NCBI RefSeq assembly: GCF_029784155.1
Contig: NC_073691.1
Coordinates: 146,694,496-146,758,495 of the forward strand
Reading direction: 5' to 3'
DNA from: Uranotaenia lowii
Lineage: Eukaryota; Arthropoda; Insecta; Diptera; Culicidae
Length of the DNA: 64,000 nt
Positions within the stretch are counted from its first letter, which is position 1. Every line of letters starts with the position of its first letter. Under the pieces are notes generated by a model. The model had not been told where the DNA came from and did no database searches. It worked only from the letters and a program-made list of their open reading frames with translations. Positions 22,681-33,705 of this stretch are shown here, piece after piece. Both the position numbers and the translations under genes were made by a program.

Positions 22681-22784
22681 ATTCGGATCAAAACACTGTC
22701 AATAGATTCGCGATGCGACAACTAGGGGCGCTGCAGTAAATGAAAAGATGCGACCAGATTCTATGTGAAACAGACATTATAATA

Positions 22785-23694
22785 GGGGAGAGTGGGGTAT
22801 CGTGGGCCATGGGGAAACGTGAGCCACTTTTAATATCTCAGATGTGTGTTGAGATAAAAATCTCAAACCAACTGTCATCGTCGTCGCTTTACGTGAGCAT
22901 ATATTCCTATATTTTGTTGACTGAAATACGCATCATATGCTTCTTTTATTTACCAAACTAAAAAAAGATAGAAAAATTTACTTACATAATTAAAAAAACA
23001 CCCGCTAATTTCATCGATGGGAAACCTAAAGTACATAACAAAAATATGCTCATACGCTTATGATCTTAGTTTTGTCATGATATTTCACATGGAAAAGGAA
23101 TTTTTGATGAAACATCAACAAGTCACACAAACGCAACCAATTTGCAAATCATAGCTTGTGGGGAATCGTGGGCCACACATCTTTAATCACCCATATTTTT
23201 ATGTTTTTATACACATTCAGAACTTAAAATACGTTTTACCTATCTGTGAAGTTTTCTTATGCCAAATGAAGAGTTATGAAAAATTTTTTGTCCATCCCAT
23301 ATAAGGAATTTTGAAAAACCTTCGCGAGCCAGTTTTTGAATCTATTCGGTCATACACAGCTCTCTTTTTTATTTCATCATCTGAAATTGCTCTAAAATAA
23401 CGAAATGAATTAGGAAATCACAGTTTTGGGTCAACTCATAAACTTTGCATGTTATTTGGTCAATTTGGATTTGGTGGCCCACGATTCCCCACCATTTTTC
23501 AAAATCCAAAAAATATTGCTTTTTTTCAAACAGTCAGAATTTGGGGAACATAACTTATTAAAAATTTAAAAAAATACCTAATGATACCTTGGAAATTTTG
23601 AAAACCATACCATTTTTTATTTTCTTTTTATCTTTTATAATGAAGAAGTTATGGAACAACGAAAAAAAGTGGCCCATGATTCCCCACTCTCCCA
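22785..23694. mobile_element. GGGGAGA-type TIR element, copy 1 (910 bp)
   Basis: Left end GGGGAGAGTGGGGTATCGTG and right end, reverse-complemented, TGGGAGAGTGGGGAATCATG are inverted repeats of about 25 bp, flanked by TA (22,783-22,784 and 23,695-23,696). The motif GTGGGCCA/TGGCCCA recurs internally. No open frame of note is present, so this is a non-autonomous copy. It begins five bases beyond the TA of the family C transposon. Much of its interior is repeated at 26,505-27,745. Confidence 0.85.
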
Positions 23695-23696
23695 TA

Positions 23697-26502
23697 CATT
23701 AAATTTTTGAAAAAATGAAATGGAAAAGAGAATAATAATGATGTCGTAACTTCTAATTCTCCAACATTTTAATGTCGATTATTTTTCAGAGGAATATTAT
23801 GGTTATGGTTGCACCTGATACGTACTCAGACTATTTACGTGATTTCAATCTATTTAGCGGCAGCTTTCGATTTCGTTTGTTTCCCCCCACTAAAACCATC
23901 AATTCTAATTATCGAAACAACTCACCCGATTTTCCCACTTTGGAGCTGCCAATGACGACCACTTTGAGTTTGTTTAGATTTGTCATCTTCCAGTTACGGT
24001 TGCCCGGTTGAATGTTGTTGGCTTGGTGAGGTTGTCGTCTTCTTCGTTCTCGCCGATGGTCGATGGTTTTCAGGGCAGCAGGAGTTGGAGGTGCGGCAGC
24101 AACACGTTCGGGAAATCATTTGGACTGCACTTTCCTTTCGACACCTTATGGAAAGAGGGGGAAGTCGAGGGAGTTTAGATTGCAACAAATGTATTATAAC
24201 TCTAAAATACATGGAGCCCGACGAGAGGCTCGGAATGTTGGAGCAGCAGCAGGAAGAGCTGAAGACCGGCCGGCGGCCACACTGCTCAATAAATCCACCA
24301 ACAATAATGCCAACTGCCAAGTAGGTACGCTCCAGAAAAAAAATCGTACGCTTTTTTGCCGCGGGAGAACTGAGAGTTAATATTTATTGGCTCGTTTAAC
24401 GTCACTAGTCGTCGCCTTTTAGTTGAGGTACGATGTACTAGAGGTCTCTTGCGCATATACAACCTGCACACTTTGCATTTTATTGACTTTTAATGAGGGC
24501 TACCACTTCTTCAGCTCAACGAAAGAAAGAGAAAGAAAAAAGGAAAAAACAAAAACATTCAGTGTAACTTGTCGTGAGGATCGCGGTTTTTTCCCCACGT
24601 TGTAGCTCTTCTACATTCCGGTGGTTGCAAAAATACACGATGAGCTGGAATATGTATCGAAGCCCCCGTGGCACTGAAATGGAAAGCAGAGAGCAGCAAA
24701 AAAAAAAGTGGATTGGTGGCGCCTTTCCCTCAGGTGATTTTGGCGTACGGAAAAACGAAATCAAAAACATGTAAATTGTAGTTCTGGACAATGGGCAGCT
24801 AAGCGCCAAAAGAGTCATGTTTTTAACAATAAACCAATCTTGGAGATGAAGTAGTAAATTTAAAAAAAAAATGGAAATCTCTGTTATCAATGTTAAACGT
24901 TTGATGGAAATTTATTCTTATTTATTCAGCTCCTTCTCTGGATATTTTTCTGTCTACCAATTGTCCTTCGATTTACTTTGTTAGAAATTGATTCAAATCA
25001 ATGAATATTAAAACTTCAAAAAGTAGCAATGTGGAGATTTGTATCTTCTTATCGCTTATTCGCGATAATTAACACTGAAATATGCTAAACGTTTAAAGAT
25101 TCCATTTTCTAAATCATGCTATACATCCACTCCTTTGATAAGCTTAATCTGAAACGATGCGTAATCTGAAAAGAAAGAGAAAATAAGACCATGGTTAGTA
25201 CGATATCAAATTTTAATTTACATAAATATTTTTTTTTTGTTTCGATTAAAGTCTTCAACATCTTTGTGTCATTCGCTACTTTATATTAACGAGCAGTCGA
25301 ACTCACGGACATCAGTTCAGGATGCAACTACTTTGCCAACTGAGCTTTATAACAAGCCATATAAGAAATATTTTGCTTCGATAACTATCGCTAACTAAAC
25401 TATGTTGAATTCATTTGCCTCTAAAGCGAGAAAGATCGTTTACTATTTTGCCTCAGATAAGATGCTGCTGACAGGGGAAAATTCAAACCGCACAGTACAA
25501 ACACGGGACAGAGTATCAGGTGTCGAGCGATCAGTCGAACTTTTCACGGTTCTCTCACATTTGTTTTTTTTTCTCATTTTTTGCCACCATTCTACTAAGT
25601 GAAACTGTCATCGCAAACGTAGCGATAAAACGATAACACATGAAATATTCCACAAAACAAAACAAGCTCTGCTGCAGCGCTCCAACGTGTTTTCTATTCC
25701 GTTTTCTAGCCGCTCTGTCGACGTCGTCCTCCAATGTCAACAAGTTAATTCAATTAAAATAAAATGCTGCGGAAAAGCTGGCATGTAACCTAGAAAATGT
25801 GATCTACATCAACCATCACTGAACTCCCTCGCCTTTGCTCTTCTTTTCAGACTTCAGAGGTTAGCTGTAGGAAACATATACCTGCTTCTAAAAAGATGTT
25901 GCGATTGCAGGTTTGAATGTATAAAATGTTTGGTTGGGAGACTTATTTTATCTTCTGGGATGCCCAAGAACAAAACTAGGTTGATATCAGATAAATTTTC
26001 GTTATTGGTATCGAGATAACACATTTCAAACCAACAACTCATGAAACTGCTTGAGATACAACATAGAAAAATAATAGAAAGGGTTTCGGGATAAATTGAC
26101 CCTATACTTACGATCATTATTATTTCAAGTGTTTTAGAATCATTCAGTTGGTTTTATAGAATACCAATGATCTTCAATTTGTCGTAAAAAGATCATAAAA
26201 ATGATTTATTTCTATATAATTAAGATCAAATAACATTTCACTGAGATGGCTCCGGTCAAATCCGAAGGCATATTATAACTGCTGAGATAATTTAAGACGT
26301 AAGATAAGTATGATTTCAGGACTCAAAGCTGTGGCTTTTTTGTTGGATTTTCGGTTCAAATTTTCCCATTGAGGTCGATGGAATCCTCAACTGTCATTCG
26401 TTTTCTATCCTGGTCCCGCATTAGCTCTCCGCAAGCAAGCTACCATCTTTACACCACCTACCGCTATACAATGCTATTTCCAGTGTGCTTAGAAAAGAAT
26501 CT
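23697..26502. other. Spacer, no gene recognised
   Basis: About 2.8 kb. The 23,980-24,320 segment is GC-richer and open on both strands (114 codons plus, 108 codons minus), with low-complexity Glu/Gln or Ser/Thr content. Antisense open frames of equal length argue against calling either. Other frames (24,516-24,890 minus; 25,854-26,117 minus) show nothing recognisable. I saw no TIR or LTR boundaries. Confidence 0.45.
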
Positions 26503-26968
26503 TAGGGGAGTATGGGGTAACGTGGGCCACTCTGAATATCTCAGATGTATGTTGAGATAAAAATCTCAATCCAACTGCCATCTTCGCCGCTTTGCATAAG
26601 CATATTTTTCAATATGTTGTTGACTGATGTACGTATCATAGGCTTCTTTTATTTATCGCGCTTAAAACAATATTTTTATTGAACAAGCACCCACAAATTG
26701 CATCGTTGGGAAACCTGAAGTTCATAACAAAAATATGCTCATACGCTTATGATCTTAGTTTTGTCATGTTCTTTCACATGGAAAAGGAGTTTTTAATGAA
26801 ACATCAATAAGTTACACAAACGCAACCAATTTGCAAATCACAAAGTGTGAGGTATCCACTATGGGGCATCTCCATGCAAACTGGTGGCCAAAAATATATC
26901 TCCGCCAATTAGGTCCTAGAGGGTTACTGTCTTGGGCAAAGTTGCTCAGAATGTCGAATACTATCTGA

Positions 26969-26984
26969 CCCCCCCCCCCCCCCC
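26969..26984. repeat. C16 homopolymer
   Basis: Sixteen consecutive C, followed by more C-rich sequence with ATCTGACCCCC repeated on both sides. Unusual in this AT-rich window; it could also be a sequencing or assembly weak point. Confidence 0.9.
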
Positions 26985-27019
26985 AACCAAACCCAGATCT
27001 GACCCCCACCCCTTCAATT

Positions 27020-27232
27020 CTATTCTTTTTCTACATCTTCATCAAGATCAAAATCATCGTCCAGTTGTTCAACATCATCCATTAATTCATCTAGTGCATT
27101 GCTTTCAGTGTTTAAATTTTCAGAGCTGTCGATATCTTCGAATACTAAAAGTCATTTTACAACATCTGGATATTCAAGTGATACATTCTCTCGCTTTCTA
27201 CTCCCTAGATTTATTGCACTTATAAAAGGATC
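27020..27232 (-). pseudogene. Acidic C-terminal remnant, possibly of the element's transposase
   Basis: The minus strand encodes a strongly acidic tail (EDIDSSENLNTESNALDEL, then a D/E-rich end) finishing at the stop 27,020-27,022. It is preceded in the same frame by NLGSRKRENVSLEYPDVVK and one in-frame TGA. The sequence looks like real protein rather than chance. Acidic tails of this kind end many pogo/CENP-B-type transposases, which also use TA targets. Because it lies inside a TA-flanked TIR element I infer a decayed transposase end, but no catalytic motif is present to prove it. Confidence 0.4.
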
Positions 27233-27749
27233 AGATTAGGCGACATTTTTTTAGTAGTTTATGTTGGCACACTGCTGCTTCTAGTAAAGTTAATTTGCAA
27301 GTAATTTTTTTCGATTTTTGCCCACCACTTTCCCCATAGTGGAACCGTGGGCCCCGTTTTGTGGGGTATCTCGGGCCACCTATATTTTGGTGTTTTCATA
27401 CACATTCAGAACTTAAAATATGTTTTTCCTATCTGTAAAGTTTTCTGTGCCAAATGAAAAGTTAAGAAAAATATTTTTTTCCAATGCGATAGAGACTAAC
27501 ATAAATCCTATATAAGAAATTTTGCCGAATCGTTCGCGAGCCAGGTTTTTGAAATTATTCGATCATACACAAATCTCTTTTTTATTTCCTCATCTGAAAT
27601 TGCTCTAACAAATGAAGCTTGAAATTTCAGTTTTGGGTCAGCTCATAAACATTGCACGTTATCTAGTCAAATTGGATTTGCTGGCTGCAAAAAAATACTT
27701 CTTTCAAACAGTCAGAACTCGGGGAAATTAATCCTAATCCTAAAGTGAC

Positions 27750-28150
27750 ACATCACAACTAAACTGGACAGTTATTTCAACTTGTAAAAAATACACGAAT
27801 GATCCGTAAACTGTAATTTTTTGCTGTTTAGGTAAAGTGTACTATACTCGAAGAAACACACATTTGTTCAAGGAAGCGCAAAATCAAATATTTGAAATGA
27901 ATGTCGGAAGAACATATAGTTAATTTTTATTTTATGCTAAGTTAATATGAATAAAGCATAACCTATTCCTGATATAACGTTTGTTCCATTTAGAATTTGG
28001 TAGCATGCATTTTCCGTTTCATCCATGAACGTACAACGTACAAAATTGTTTACAATTTGTTTTGCAGGGTTTTCATTCAGCTTTGAGGAAAAAATAGGAA
28101 TTGGAGAAGTTTTTTGTCTGCTGTTATGATGAATAAATAAACCTTTCTTC
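27750..28150. other. Spacer
   Basis: About 400 bp between the TIR element and the LINE fragment; a 71-codon minus frame (27,937-28,152) is unrecognised. Confidence 0.45.
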
Positions 28151-28154
28151 AAAT

Positions 28155-30650
28155 ACCTCCCATAGAATCTCGATTTATAGCGCCTTTTGATGACACCGGC
28201 GATGAAGTTCCACGTTTGAGATCCAGTTGCCAGGCCACCAAGCGCGGATGATGTTCTGCAGGCAGCGATTCACAGAAACTTTCAGTTTTCGCGTCGTCAC
28301 CGCATATGTGCACCAAGTTTTGCACCCGTACAGCAATACGGACTTGACGTTTGAGTTGAAGATTCGGATTTTAGTTCCTAGAGAGATCTGGCGCGAGCGC
28401 CAGATGTTCCGGAGACTCCCAAACGCAAAACGGGCTTTTCTGATCCGGGTTTCGATGTCTTTCTTGGTACCACCATCACTCGTAATCTATCTACCAAGAT
28501 ACTGGGAGCACTCCACTTTCTCAACCTATTGTCCAGCTACCACGAAATTGGAACGATTTTCTGTGTTGATTTTCATAGACTCTTTCCGACATTGATTTTG
28601 AGACCTGCTGCCTTGGAGCTTTCGGTGAGGTCGTCGAGTTTGCTCTGCATGTCTTGTTGTTTTCGGGCGAGCAAAATAATATCGTCAGCCAGGTCAAGGT
28701 CGTTAAGCTCCTCGGTTTGGTGTACAGTCAATCGATTCAGTCAAGATCTCATTCATTACGATGAGAAAGAGTAGCGGTGATAAGATACATCCTTGTATCA
28801 CTCCAGCAGTTACCGGAATTGGATCAGTCAAGACACCGTCGTGCAGGACCTTGCACGAAAATGCCTCATATTGTGCTTCGATGAGATGGACTAGTTTCTC
28901 TGTGACTCCTCGTCGCCTTACAGCCGCCCAGATGTTTTCATGGTTCAGCTGGTCAAATGCTTTTTTCGAAATCAACAAACACCAGCAGAAGAGAGTCCTG
29001 AAATTCATTGATTTGTTCCAGTATTATTCGTAGCGTTGCGATGCGGTTTATCACATGTTCGTCCGGATCGGAATCCAGCTTTTACCATCGGAATGTAGCG
29101 TCGATTTTCTCCTGGACCCTGTTCAGGATCACTTCGCAGAGTACTTTCAGGGTTGTACAGATCAAAGATATGCCACGACAGTTACTGCACTCGGTCAGGT
29201 CTCCTTTCTTCGGTACCTTTACGAGGATACTCTGCAAACAGTTGACCGGGAATACAGCAGTACGCCAAATTTAATCGAAAAGAAGGTGCAACATTTGTGC
29301 TGACAAGGCAGGATCGGCTTTGAGCATCTCAGCAGGAATGCAATCGATTCCAGGTGCTTTATTCGACTTCATGTCTTTGATTGTCGCTTCTATTTCCGCC
29401 AGCGAGGGCGCTACCGAGTTGACGCCATTAACGCAACTTACTGCTGGCGCTTCGAGCTGCGGGTTCTTTCGGCCAACGCTATTTGTGACTCGGAAGAGTT
29501 GTTCAAAATGCTCACTCCAACGCTTGAGCTGATCTGTTCGATCGGCCAACAGCTGACCTGCTCGGTCTTTCAGTGGCATTCTAGCATGAGTCCTTGCACC
29601 ACTAAGGCGGCGAGAAATGTCATAAAGTAATCGGATATCTCCAATGGCAACGGCTCTTTCTCCCGCTTTGGCGAGGAAGTTTGTCCAGGCTCTTTTGTAT
29701 CGTTTACAAGCTCGTTTAACTGCCTTTCCCAGTTCCGCATATCGTAAGCGGGCGGATGCTTTGGCTGATACGGTACATGCCTACTCAATTCCGACTTTTG
29801 CCTTCCTCCGATCATCGACCATCCTCCAAGTTTCATCCGACATTCATTCACTTCTTCTTCCACAGACTTTACCGAGAGTACCATGACTCGTCATGATAAA
29901 GGCATTCTTGATTCCACACCACTGTACTACGACTGTTCCGTCTGTCGGCAATTTCGAGGCTCGGGATTCCAGCTGTTCAACGTATGCCCTTTTTACCTCT
30001 GGATTCTCCACGTCGTATCGACACCCGACTTTCTCCTCGCGCAGTTGGACACGCGTAACTCTCAGTCGTATCTCGCGAAGGACGAGGTGATAATCAGATG
30101 CAATGTCTGCGCTTCGTTTGTTGCGGAAATCAAGAAGGCTCCTTCTCCATTTTCAACTGATGCAGATTTGGTCAATTTGATTTCTGTTCGGCCATCTCGG
30201 GATACCCAAGTGACCTTATGTGCTGGTCGATGGGGGAAGAGCGATCCACCGATCACCATGTTGTTGTTGCCAAAATATTCTACAAACAGCTCTCCGTTTT
30301 CGCTTATCTGTCCTAGTCCATGGCGCCCATGATGCGCTCAAAGTCCTGATTGTCGGACTTTGCGTTGAAGTCACCAAAATGGATTTGAATGTCACCTTTC
30401 GGAATTTTCTCAACCACGCTGTTCTGTTTCCTGTAAAACTACCTTTTTTCCTGCAAATCGGCAACGGCAAGTTAGCGCATAACACTGGACCATTGTAAGG
30501 TTTCTAACCCGTGTTCTAAATCTGGCTACGATTATTCTTTCGTTTATCGGTTCCCATCTAATGAGGGCCGCATGGGCTCGCGGGCTTAATAGGATACCAA
30601 CTCCTCATTCCCGAGTAGCGTGTTCTCCTCGTATGACAGAGTAAAGTAAT
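28155..30650 (-). mobile_element. EN-RT non-LTR retrotransposon (RTE/RTEX-like), copy 1, colinear
   Basis: The minus strand carries, in normal order, endonuclease (about 30,650-29,900), linker, reverse transcriptase (about 29,600-28,690), and thumb/C-terminal region (28,690-28,155). Both ends are truncated. It is the same family as 36,876-40,035 and shows the ancestral order of parts. Clade placement is from motif memory (NFTIVQCYAPT-like, MGRHGIGQ, TWVSRDG, FEKAFDRLNHENIW) and is uncertain. Confidence 0.85.
28160..30640 (-). pseudogene. Endonuclease-reverse transcriptase of LINE copy 1, multiply broken
   Basis: The endonuclease shows RWEPIN and IIVARFRTRV at 30,560-30,500, then NLTMVQCYA, a truncated block in place of the usual GDFNAKIG, and MVIGGSLFPHRPAHKVTWVS at 30,200-30,260. 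The linker has MPLKDRAGQLL (29,579). The RT has NKAPGIDCIPAEMLKADPAL (29,400-29,330), FDQLNHENIWAAVRRRGV, GVIQGCILSPLLFLIV and a catalytic block with DLADDI (about 28,690-28,710). The frame is continuous in sense but repeatedly shifted and stopped, and the part around the NWRGITV region is shortened. No functional product is expected. Confidence 0.82.
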
Positions 30651-30787
30651 ACTCGACTACTCATATCCAACTAAAATCGTCAAACCCGAAATGCATCAAT
30701 TATTTTATGTTTCCGTTACCAATTAATTAATCGTTATTCATACGTAATACTAGAGAAACCTAGCATATTTTCAGCACATAAATCTAC

Positions 30788-30840
30788 CAGATCAAAACGC
30801 TGTAATAAGTTTCTCGGTACGACAACTAGAGACGCTGCGG
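30788..30840. repeat. Decayed remnant of DD37E family C 5' region
   Basis: Matches the family C sequence near 22,681-22,740, sharing GATCAAAAC, GACAACTAG and GCTGC blocks in the same order and spacing. No TIR survives. Confidence 0.4.
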
Positions 30841-30850
30841 TTGATACAAG

Positions 30851-32660
30851 GTAACGACTAAAAAGCAAGTGGAACAAAGCTTAAAGATGGAAAGATACTA
30901 AGATAATGTTGCCATTCAAAATTCGTTCAAGTTAAGCAATTTTCATGTGGTTCGGGAAGTCATTGTAGCTAGCGGAATAATTGCAACCTTAGTGTGTTTA
31001 TCGTTGGGATTGGAGCTTCTGAATACAGAATTTACGAGGAGTTCATCCGGGCGTATTATAAATAAATAGTAGAATGAAGACTTGATATTATGGTGTAGAT
31101 TGCACACATGCTTGATACATACTTTCAGGACCTATGCTTTTTCGAGTGAATTTCTTTATTGCACGGGATCGAATAGTTACACAATAAAATCTCGTATACA
31201 GTTTGACAGATTCGACGCTAAATTTAACTGATGAAATAAAATCCAATAACCAGCGTCCTGCAAGTGTTGAGCAACCCCAAGAGCAGTATAAGGGAATAAA
31301 GTTGTTCCGGAATAAATACGGCAAAGCTGCCAGCACAGTTCCGTTTCGCGCTCAAACGGCGCCTGCTCAGTTAAGTTAGCAATTCGAAACCCAAATTGAT
31401 TCGCGCGATGCTGAATTGGCATGTTCAAATTCGAAGTGCAGCGGACAGCGCAAAAATTATGCCTTCCTCCCTGCTGATTCGTTGCGGTCAATTTGTTGGC
31501 ACCTTTATACCTGCATAAGACTTGAACCTGCTGCCAATTTATGGGTCTAGCCGTGCGGCTCAAATTTCATTTTCCCGGAGGTTGGCAAATGTTCGGCACA
31601 GTTGGAGTTGACATTTCTCCGGAGTGCCGTTATGTACCAGTTTACCGAAGAAAAGTTAGCAAAAATTGTTTTGAAAACACATTTTCACTTAAAATTCACA
31701 CATAAAATCTTAAAAAGCATAAAGATTTTTCACAGAACCTTCCAACATAGGAAATGTCAATGCAAAGCACGGTCATCTTGTCAAATCATCAATTTCTTCT
31801 GCCGTTAAATCAGTGTTAATAACAAATTAAATAAAAACAATGCGACTATAAAGTCACTAGAGCATTTTCTTGATGAGTATAGTAAACAAGCTGACCGGTT
31901 AAACTTCGTTCAACCATGAATTTAGATAACCTCGTTATGTATTTTTTTTTGACTAATTGCGTATTAACCAATGACTATATGAATAGGGGACCCTTTCCGT
32001 TTTGATAGTGGGGTGGTTCTTTCAATACAATAAATCAGGGATGAGCAAAACGCGGCCCTCGAGATTTTTAATTATCATGGATTGCGAATCCAAACTAAAT
32101 TCGTCCAAAAAATATATTTATCACTGCATTGATAAAATATGCCGTTTATATGTTTGTATTTGCATTTGTCTCACAACCATCCAGATACAAAGTTGAAATT
32201 TGGACGAACATTTCGAAAATTTATTGTATTCTTTCAAAAGCATGTGGGCAATATTGATATCGATAACGACTATTTGGAGTTTATTTTATTCAGGTAACAG
32301 GTTTATTGAAAAATTCAAAATACTTGAAAGCGGATAGTTGGAGGAAATAAAAAATTAGAAGGGTACAGATTGTCACAGGCATTTCTAAGTCCAGTGGTGA
32401 AGTTATTATTTTTTGGCTTCAAGCTAAGATAAACTTGTATTACAAACAGGCTGAGCAGAATATTTTTCTAGATTAATTATTCTACCAAATTTAGCAAAAA
32501 GGATAGTTCAATTAGCACTCAAATATTAGCAAAGAAATAAAACTATTGACAAGCGAAATACTTTTATTTTTGAAAATTGGCGGATATCACTTTCCTGATT
32601 GTGTTATAAAGCCTCTTTTTGTTTTAAAGCATATTTATAAAGTAGCCTTAGGAAATAGTC
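30851..32660. other. Spacer with one unassigned open frame
   Basis: About 1.8 kb of AT-rich sequence. Only the 128-codon minus-strand frame at 31,177-31,563 stands out and is listed separately. Confidence 0.45.
31177..31563 (-). CDS. Unrecognised 128-codon open frame, doubtful
   Basis: A minus-strand frame starting MSRTARPINWQQ and ending NCIRDFIV. Composition is balanced, without low complexity or obvious membrane segments, and I recognise no family. It has no neighbours of related function, no evident splice signals and no poly(A) signal that I could tie to it. It lies in a less AT-rich patch where longer frames arise by chance. A lineage-specific gene, a piece of an unrecognised retroelement, or a chance frame are all possible. 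Confidence 0.15.
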   Translation of the reverse strand: MSRTARPINWQQVQVLCRYKGANKLTATNQQGGRHNFCAVRCTSNLNMPIQHRANQFGFRIANLTEQAPFERETELCWQLCRIYSGTTLFPYTALGVAQHLQDAGYWILFHQLNLASNLSNCIRDFIV

Positions 32661-32664
32661 TTAA

Positions 32665-32890
32665 CACGTTCGTCGCCACGTCACCCATATTCGGCAGACG
32701 GGTGTATTTCCTGGGGGGCCCCGTCACATCAAAAAGCAGGTGACGCTCTCTTACTTGAGTTTACCGCTCAGCTTCGTCACACGTTTCAAATATGGGAGTT
32801 CTCCCTCTTTGCTTTCTCTCTCTGAAAATTTCTTTGGGCCCGGCTTACCCGGCTAGCAAAACTACCAAAATGAGCGTGGCGACGAACGTG
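32665..32890. mobile_element. piggyBac-type MITE (226 bp) with TTAA duplication
   Basis: Both ends are perfect inverted repeats CACGTTCGTCGCCACG, flanked by TTAA at 32,661-32,664 and 32,891-32,894. TTAA target duplication is the hallmark of piggyBac transposases. The 226-bp body is non-coding. A diverged partial relative follows at 32,943-32,990. This is a clear non-autonomous element dependent on a transposase elsewhere. Confidence 0.9.
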
Positions 32891-32942
32891 TTAAGCGAGC
32901 TATGAAGGTTGGCATAAAACTTAAATTGTTTCTTGGGATATT

Positions 32943-32990
32943 CGGGTGACGGATGTATTTCCTGGGAGGCCCCATCACACCAAAAACTAA
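32943..32990. repeat. Partial diverged copy of the piggyBac-type MITE
   Basis: Shares GTGTATTTCCTGGGG-like and CCCCGTCACA-like blocks with 32,690-32,745 in the same order and orientation, without the TIRs. Confidence 0.6.
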
Positions 32991-33049
32991 GCTGTGCGGG
33001 GAGAGATAAATCGCACTGAAATCCAGAGTGAGATTGTCAACACACAAGA

Positions 33050-33685
33050 GTGAGCGAGAGCATTCACATCCGCTAATGAAGAGAATTCCTTTCTCCGGAC
33101 CAATCTATTGCACATTGTATTGAGGAAAAATCTAAGAGCAAACACAGTTTATTCTTGGCACGTTCACGAAAAAAGACGCTGCTCTCTGAACCAAAGGTTT
33201 ATTTGTTTATTTGTTTATTAGGTGCCAGAGGTGTCCTGTTTTTTCAGGATTTGTTCTGATTTTCGAGAAGCCGTCCTGATTTGTTTTAAAAACTGTCTTA
33301 ATTACAACTGAATTTGTAATGGAACAGTTTAACCTCTTAAACCGATGGTTATCTTCGGTTCAGATGGTAAATTTCCAAAACAGCAAACAGCAGTGGGCAT
33401 GGTTTCAGGAGAGAAATTGTTGTTATTTTTCCTAAGTTGTGTGATGGGAGTCTAATTAATTTTTTTCTTCTTTTACACTGAGGTGTATGAGTATGACTGA
33501 AACACTGGTGCGCTCTTTGTTTAGAATTTTCTTCCTCCCACTCCTCAGATGCGAAAGCTCTCACAGCTGCCGTCCGAATCACTAACAGTTCATGTAAACT
33601 TGGGTAACGAGTCTAGCACGATCAGCGGAAGAGGATCACACTCGATAGCCGAACTGAAAACAGTGTTGTTTTCTCCCGGCTTTTT
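33050..33685. other. Spacer
   Basis: About 0.64 kb with no supported feature; a short TTTATTTG tandem lies at about 33,200-33,220. Confidence 0.45.
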
Positions 33686-33705
33686 GTTGTTTGTCAAAAG
33701 AAAAG

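Larger units (their letters stand above)
17111..22777 (-). mobile_element. DD37E (ITmD37E-like) transposon, family C, carrying nested insertions
   Basis: The ends are near-perfect inverted repeats of about 27 bp (outer part ATGTCTGTTTCACATAGAAT, continuing CTGGTCG), each preceded by TA (17,109-17,110 and 22,778-22,779). Without the nested RTE retroposon (18,289-22,667 plus one TSD) the transposon would be about 1.28 kb, a normal length for this family. The transposase is on the minus strand. The preserved termini and duplicated TA show that the outer element was complete when the RTE element landed in it. A decayed partial relative of its 5' region is seen at 30,788-30,840. Confidence 0.92.
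26505..27745. mobile_element. GGGGAGA-type TIR element, copy 2, longer form with coding remnant
   Basis: Begins after TA (26,503-26,504) with GGGGAGTATGGGGTAACGTG and follows copy 1 base for base over long stretches. It then contains about 490 extra bases (26,846-27,340) and rejoins the copy 1 sequence. Its right terminus is lost near 27,745. The extra segment is bounded by TCCACTATGGGG (26,855-26,866) and its exact complement (27,332-27,343). It is therefore either a nested element or an internal part deleted from copy 1. It contains a C16 run and an acidic open frame on the minus strand. Confidence 0.7.

Noticed and set aside
23980..24324. Possible host exon on either strand
   Set aside because: Both strands are open to the same extent and the composition is low-complexity; no domain or splice pattern favours one.
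32200..32640. Possible transposon fragment with repeated TTTATT/AATA strings
   Set aside because: Only base composition, no inverted ends, duplications or coding remnants.
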